From contig CM056376.1 in the NCBI GenBank assembly GCA_029718625.1, forward strand, positions 124,052,794 through 124,116,793: 64,000 bases of DNA, written 5' to 3'. Position 1 is the stretch's first letter. Each line of letters begins with the position of its first letter. Shown piece by piece: positions 59,370 through 64,000 of this stretch. This DNA is from Synaphobranchus kaupii (lineage: Eukaryota; Chordata; Actinopteri; Anguilliformes; Synaphobranchidae). The notes under the pieces were generated by a model, which worked only from the letters and a program-made list of their open reading frames with translations, had not been told where the DNA came from and did no database searches. A program made the translations under genes and the position numbers.

Positions 59370-61553
59370 AGTGCCTTTTTTATTTTTATTTGGGTTGATA
59401 ATATCCTCATTGATGGATAGGCAGATGGTAAACGGAGAGCTAACCCCTAGGCGCTACAAAGCGGCCACAAGCTCAGCTTTTTTATTTATTTATTTATTTT
59501 ATTGTTCTTTTTCTTCTTCTTCATGTCCTCTGTGTGTACCTACAGTCGCATCTGCTCTCGTCCTTTCATCCGTCTCCAGTGTCCACCCGCGTGGCCCAGG
59601 TCCAGCCGCGTGTTTGATTATCCCCAGGCCAGGGTGGCCCACAGGCTGTTCACCCAGGGCAGTGAGGGAGTGCATGTGTCACCTAGTCAGTCAGACAAAT
59701 GTCATACTGAAGACAGACAAATAAATAAATGAATAAATAAGGTTGTTGGGTCAGTGGTGGGGCAATCACAGATATGCCAGAAACTTGTTATACTTCTTAC
59801 ATAATATGGCGACTGCTTTACATAGCAAGGCTGGTGCGATCTCAAACGTGAAATCTTGATTTAGCTGATTAGCATTCAGTGCGGTTCTGTCACATCTTTC
59901 TTGGCCGACTATAAAGAGATTCCACACACAAGGAGGTTAGGTATTGGCACGGGTTTGTTGGAGGAATGTTCTGTGTCAAACAAACATACTTAGGCCTATG
60001 CTTCGGTACACATTCAGTTACCGAAGCAAACAGTTCCAAATGGACAGCTAAGCTAAGAAACCTGGGTGTTATCTGAATCACACATTCTACACTTTATCCA
60101 TTCAAGCACCTAAAGATTTGCTGAAGGAATTCAGGAGACAGGGTGATTGCACACACATATTTTACTTATTTTAGGGTGAGTCAAGTATGTATGTATGCAC
60201 AATACTATGTTGACACTTTCTACTAATACTAAGCCTATGTTGACACTTTCATTATTTAATACCCCTCAATCTCAACAATATCTACAAGCACCCATTTGAT
60301 TAAAAAGTGCTTTACTTATATCTATTTCTATTCTATTTACTATTCTGTGAAATAGTCCTTCTACACTATTCTGCAATACCTCCACCCCAACCAAGCCCCC
60401 CACGCCCCCAACCCACACACAGAGAGGCACAGACTTTTTATATCTGATACTTGCAATAAAACCTATACTGCCTACGTATGCATACTATATACCTATACTG
60501 CAGATATTTTTTTTATGTCAATAATAAAGCTTATATTTATATGATAATTAAATTACTCTATGAAACATGGTACTGAATATAGGTAATTGAAAATCATACT
60601 AGCCTAGATGTACTGTATTTGTTAACTGTGAAGGTTTTAAGGTGTGTAACAATCAAACCTAACATGTTGTTAGGTTGGTACAATGTTCTTCACCAAATGT
60701 AATCTCTGGAAGTTCTAGCTGCAGCCTCAATTTTGCAGTGATTGATGTCCTAATCGTTTACTCAGAGGGTGCTTGGACCACCACAAGGCCAATTTATATT
60801 TACCGTCATTACATTTTATTATGTTTAAAATGTCTCGTTGCAGGAGTCATTCCATTTTTAAAAAGGTAATCAGATGCCTGTGTGACATTAACCTTGCAGA
60901 CCTTTGCATCGCATAACCATAAGTCAACCGGGTCTATAGGATGCATTTCAGTCGAAACACACCACCACCTACTGTATAGTTTTCCTTAAATTCAGCCCAT
61001 ATGGTAAGATGACTGCATTTGGCCAGGAGCACAATTTCAGTTTTCCATAAACACCAGCCAAAGTGGCAGATTGCATATGCAATAATTTTGGCAATAATAG
61101 AAATGGTCATAAAATAGACCATTGAATCAGTGGTGGCAGCACGCTGTGGCACTATGGGGCTAGCCACCCCACATTTCTCATTGACCGACAATATTTTTTT
61201 TTAACTGAAGCAGTTGAAAATGTCTATAACCAATTAAACACTATGTTGGCCATTGTCATGCCTATGAGATATAGCCCACACAATACACTTGTTGACCTAT
61301 CAAAAACTGTCGCATCCACTGACTGAGCCAATCACAGCTGAACCCAGCAGATCAGAAGCACCCTCTGTGTGGACTAGTAGCCTACTAGTACAGTCCGTTA
61401 CAGTTGCAGTGTGTTTAGTAAACCTGCATGAAGTAAATATTGAACCTATAGCTAGGTATGAGTAATGTTTTCTAGCTTTGCTTAACTTAACTTTCATTTA
61501 TTATTAATTATTTGAAAATTAGGAGCGAGCCACCGTCACCATCGGAAAAATAT
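59370..61553. other. Mostly unique non-coding DNA
   Basis: (TTTA)n at about 59480-59500, and a GC-richer patch at 59540-59660 after an acceptor-like TTCTTCTTCTTC...TACAG, without a convincing frame. Nothing else recognised. Confidence 0.3.
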
Positions 61554-61801
61554 GGAAAAGCAAGTATGACTGTGAATATTTCTGTAACAAGTGAAGTCAG
61601 GCAAATCGAACAGTGGTCGTGTTACTGTTCCTGGAAAAGCAATTGTAAGTGTGACTTAATATTTCTGTAACATGTCAAGCCAATCGAACAGTGGTCGTGT
61701 TAATGTTACTGGAAAAGCAATTGTAAGTGTGAATGTGAATATTTCTGTAACGTGAAGTGAGGCAAATCGAACAGTGGTCGTGTTACTCTTACTGGAAAAG
61801 C
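61554..61801 (+). repeat. Tandem repeat, three copies of about 78-82 bp
   Basis: Units begin GGAAAAGCAA at 61554, 61632, 61710 and (partial) 61792. Each contains AATATTTCTGTAAC and AATCGAACAGTGGTCGTGTT. The copies differ by small indels only. Confidence 0.93.
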
Positions 61802-61959
61802 AACAGTAGGCTATAGTTTCAGGCATGTGTCAAACACAGCGATTAAAAGAATGTTATCAAAAGCAATTCACAGTCTACTAAAAAACCAATGTAAGGAAGC
61901 ACTTCGATAGGCTGGAAAAATTGTTAGTGTATAGGTCTATAGCCTGTGTCTGACTTGTT

Positions 61960-62260
61960 ATGTGAAATTAAGTCAGAAAAAAAGCAGACTAAATTAATTG
62001 TCGTTTTGACTAAAAGATTAGGACTGTTACGGTTATCGATTGTTATTTTGTGATGCAATAAAGACAATTTCAAGTCAGAGTAAATGAATATGAGAAAGCA
62101 GCAGCTTAAATGACAAACAAAAGTCCACTGAAGTGTTGTTAGGTGAATGATTGTGAAGTTAAAAGTGACCATGACAAACTGTTTAGGCCAAAAGATTAGG
62201 CCAGAAAGTCTGTATGAATTTATATTGATTGTTATTTTGTGTTGCAATTAAAGCAATTAT
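61960..62260 (+). repeat. Diverged two-copy repeat, about 180-bp period
   Basis: AAAAGATTAGG followed about 30 bp later by GATTGTTATTTTGTG and GCAAT(T)AAAG occurs near 62011-62070 and again near 62190-62260. It directly follows the 78-bp array, suggesting local duplication activity. Confidence 0.55.
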
Positions 62261-64000
62261 GTTTATTACATTTGAGTTTTTGATTTGGGGCGTTATACTG
62301 GTCTGTGTGGTTATTTTCACCGGTTTATGTTTTTTGACAAGTCATTCATATACTTTATTTGACAAATTGAGGAAAGCCTGTTGGTGCACTCTGTTTATGA
62401 AAACGACGTTACTACTTTGCCAGCATATTGTCCTATAAATTAATGTGACACTATCTCAATCATAAATAATTTGGCCCACCCACAATTTAAATTATGCTGC
62501 TGCTACTGCATTAAATACTCTCAATTGGCAAAAGGTAAAGCCTAAATATGTTCCAATTTACTGGAGGGATTGTAAATTTAGGACTACATTAAAAAGAAAT
62601 GTTGAAAAAAAAAATGCAATTGTCTGAACCTTGCACAGAAGTAACAAGAGAATGAGTACAGCAACATGATATTGATTTATTATAATTTGGTTCTGTAACA
62701 CACCCAGAGCAAATTAAGATCCAACCGCAAATTCCAAATGCAATATAAATTATTATACAGAGAAAAAAGTCTTTCACTTCAGTAATTTTCAAAGAACTTG
62801 GAGACACAACAATGCTCAGACTTAAATGTGAATTGATAATTTATCTCCCTAGATGGAAACGAGCGAACGAAAGCTGCGCTCATCGCAGACGCGCTTTGGG
62901 TTGTAGCCGCCAACTGCCTCGGCTGCTTCTGCTGTTGACTGACCTCTTGCATTCCCCGCTCACCTTGCGTGGGAGTTGTTGACACGGGGGCTTGTAGAAG
63001 GCAACTTTGTACTTCACATCTATTCTAGTGCGCCTTTATTGCGTTGTTTGTTGGAGACCTCCCACCTCTCCCGTGGTCTTGACTTAAACTGTGTAGGAGG
63101 AAACTGACACCGAGGCATGTAGGGGTCTGCTTTACACTGGCTCTCCAAGTGATCTCCCTGCTACACACACCTGCTCCCCCACCTGCTACCGAGTCCTATG
63201 TCTCTGCGGCACTGTGTTAATGTTGAAGTTTCAAAGGAAAGGATTATGATTAGGGAGAAAACTTCTGTGGATTGCAGCTTCTTTTCTGAAACAAATTTGC
63301 ACTCTTAAAACATCACAGAGTGTTGGCAAATAATTTACAAAGACGCAGATTGATAAGAGTTTGAGAGACTAGGATTACACCCCATGTGCCTCTGTGAGGA
63401 AATTAAGCCCTGTAAAAAAAAAAAAAAAAGTGTTTGGTTGGATGTACCATAGACGTCCATGTGGCTCTGTGACCATGACCAAATATGATCCCATCACCCC
63501 TTTGAGGGCGCATTTCTATTTGAGTCAACTTCGTCAAAAAGTTTTTGAGTGGGTGACTTTTTCTCACAAATGGGGGCACTTAAATTTCCCGGATGAAACC
63601 CTTATTTCCGGGGTTTTGTTGAGGGGATACAGGAGCACACTCATCTGTCAATTTCAGGAAGTAAACCGGAAGTAAAAACTACAACTTGTAGTATAAGAGC
63701 AGGACTACTTCCTCACTAGTTTGGAAACAGTTTTGCAGGATTTCTTTCACACACTGCTTGTAAGGTGAGGGGAGAGGGCACATAGTAAACAGGGGTCTGA
63801 GTGGACAGGGGACAGGGGGTAGGGAACGGGGATCATATTCGGTCATGTAGTCCTGTAGTCTTGTGAAAGTGTTGGTTGGAAGTACCATAGATGTGATGTG
63901 GGCATTGCATGTCCAACTTATTGTTTGCTTGATGATTGGAAGAAGCAACTTTCCAGATAATCCTGAAAATTATATACATTTGATCAAGGCTCTGATTATA
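62261..64000. other. Mostly unique DNA; short direct repeat near the end
   Basis: GTTGGATGTACCATAGACGT at about 63437 and GTTGGAAGTACCATAGATGT at about 63873 form a diverged direct repeat. CpG-richer sequence at 62850-63000 has no supported exon. Confidence 0.3.

Noticed and set aside
61554..61801. CRISPR-like array
   Set aside because: The units are contiguous 78-bp tandem copies without unique spacers, in eukaryotic DNA.

Overview
The window is vertebrate, almost certainly teleost fish, nuclear DNA, and behaves like an AT-rich intergenic or intronic stretch. It carries V-SINE-type retroposons with the AAGAGCGTCTGCTAAATG tail, several Tc1/mariner groups (including one with Sleeping Beauty-type arms), an L2-type and an L1-type LINE, hAT and piggyBac-like elements, and many microsatellites. 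I recognise no intact host protein-coding gene. The open frames are short and nearly all are chance or fall inside transposons, so the annotation is mainly a map of mobile elements, their broken transposase or reverse-transcriptase genes, tandem repeats and a few candidate conserved non-coding blocks.

Layout. 0-5 kb: LINE-tail repeats, two small terminal-inverted-repeat (TIR) elements and an L2 LINE 3' end. 5-9.9 kb: mostly single-copy. 9.9-13 kb: a SINE, a 497-bp internally deleted Tc1 element, and a 1.17-kb ISRm11-type mariner whose transposase has collapsed to its two ends. 14.7-19.3 kb: a hAT fold-back element with exact 8-bp target duplications, a multicopy-gene pseudogene, a V-SINE and a 1.24-kb Tc1 element with IR/DR ends. 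20.6-25.2 kb: a complete solo LTR, a fold-back element, a palindrome-rich array and a Tc1 composite. 25.2-30.6 kb: mostly unique.

30.6-39.5 kb is the most structured part. A 1.9-kb TG...CA element with a 5-bp duplication (probable long solo LTR) lies beside a minus-strand L1 ORF2 relic. That relic is cut into four pieces by a piggyBac-like element at TTAA, a CAG...CTG element and an unidentified insert. Two of these insertions are supported by in-frame continuation of the L1 reading across the insertion site. The piggyBac-like element itself contains a Sleeping Beauty-type arm, a segment shared with the 21-kb fold-back element, and a LINE tail.

39.5-64 kb: mostly single-copy DNA with a 293-bp TIR element, a young tRNA-like SINE with a perfect 15-bp target duplication, a palindromic AATTG element, two GC-rich blocks that look related, a (GA)n array with a 65-bp higher-order unit, and three local tandem duplications. 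Blocks with homeodomain-like or nuclear-receptor-like motifs may be regulatory; that is inference only.
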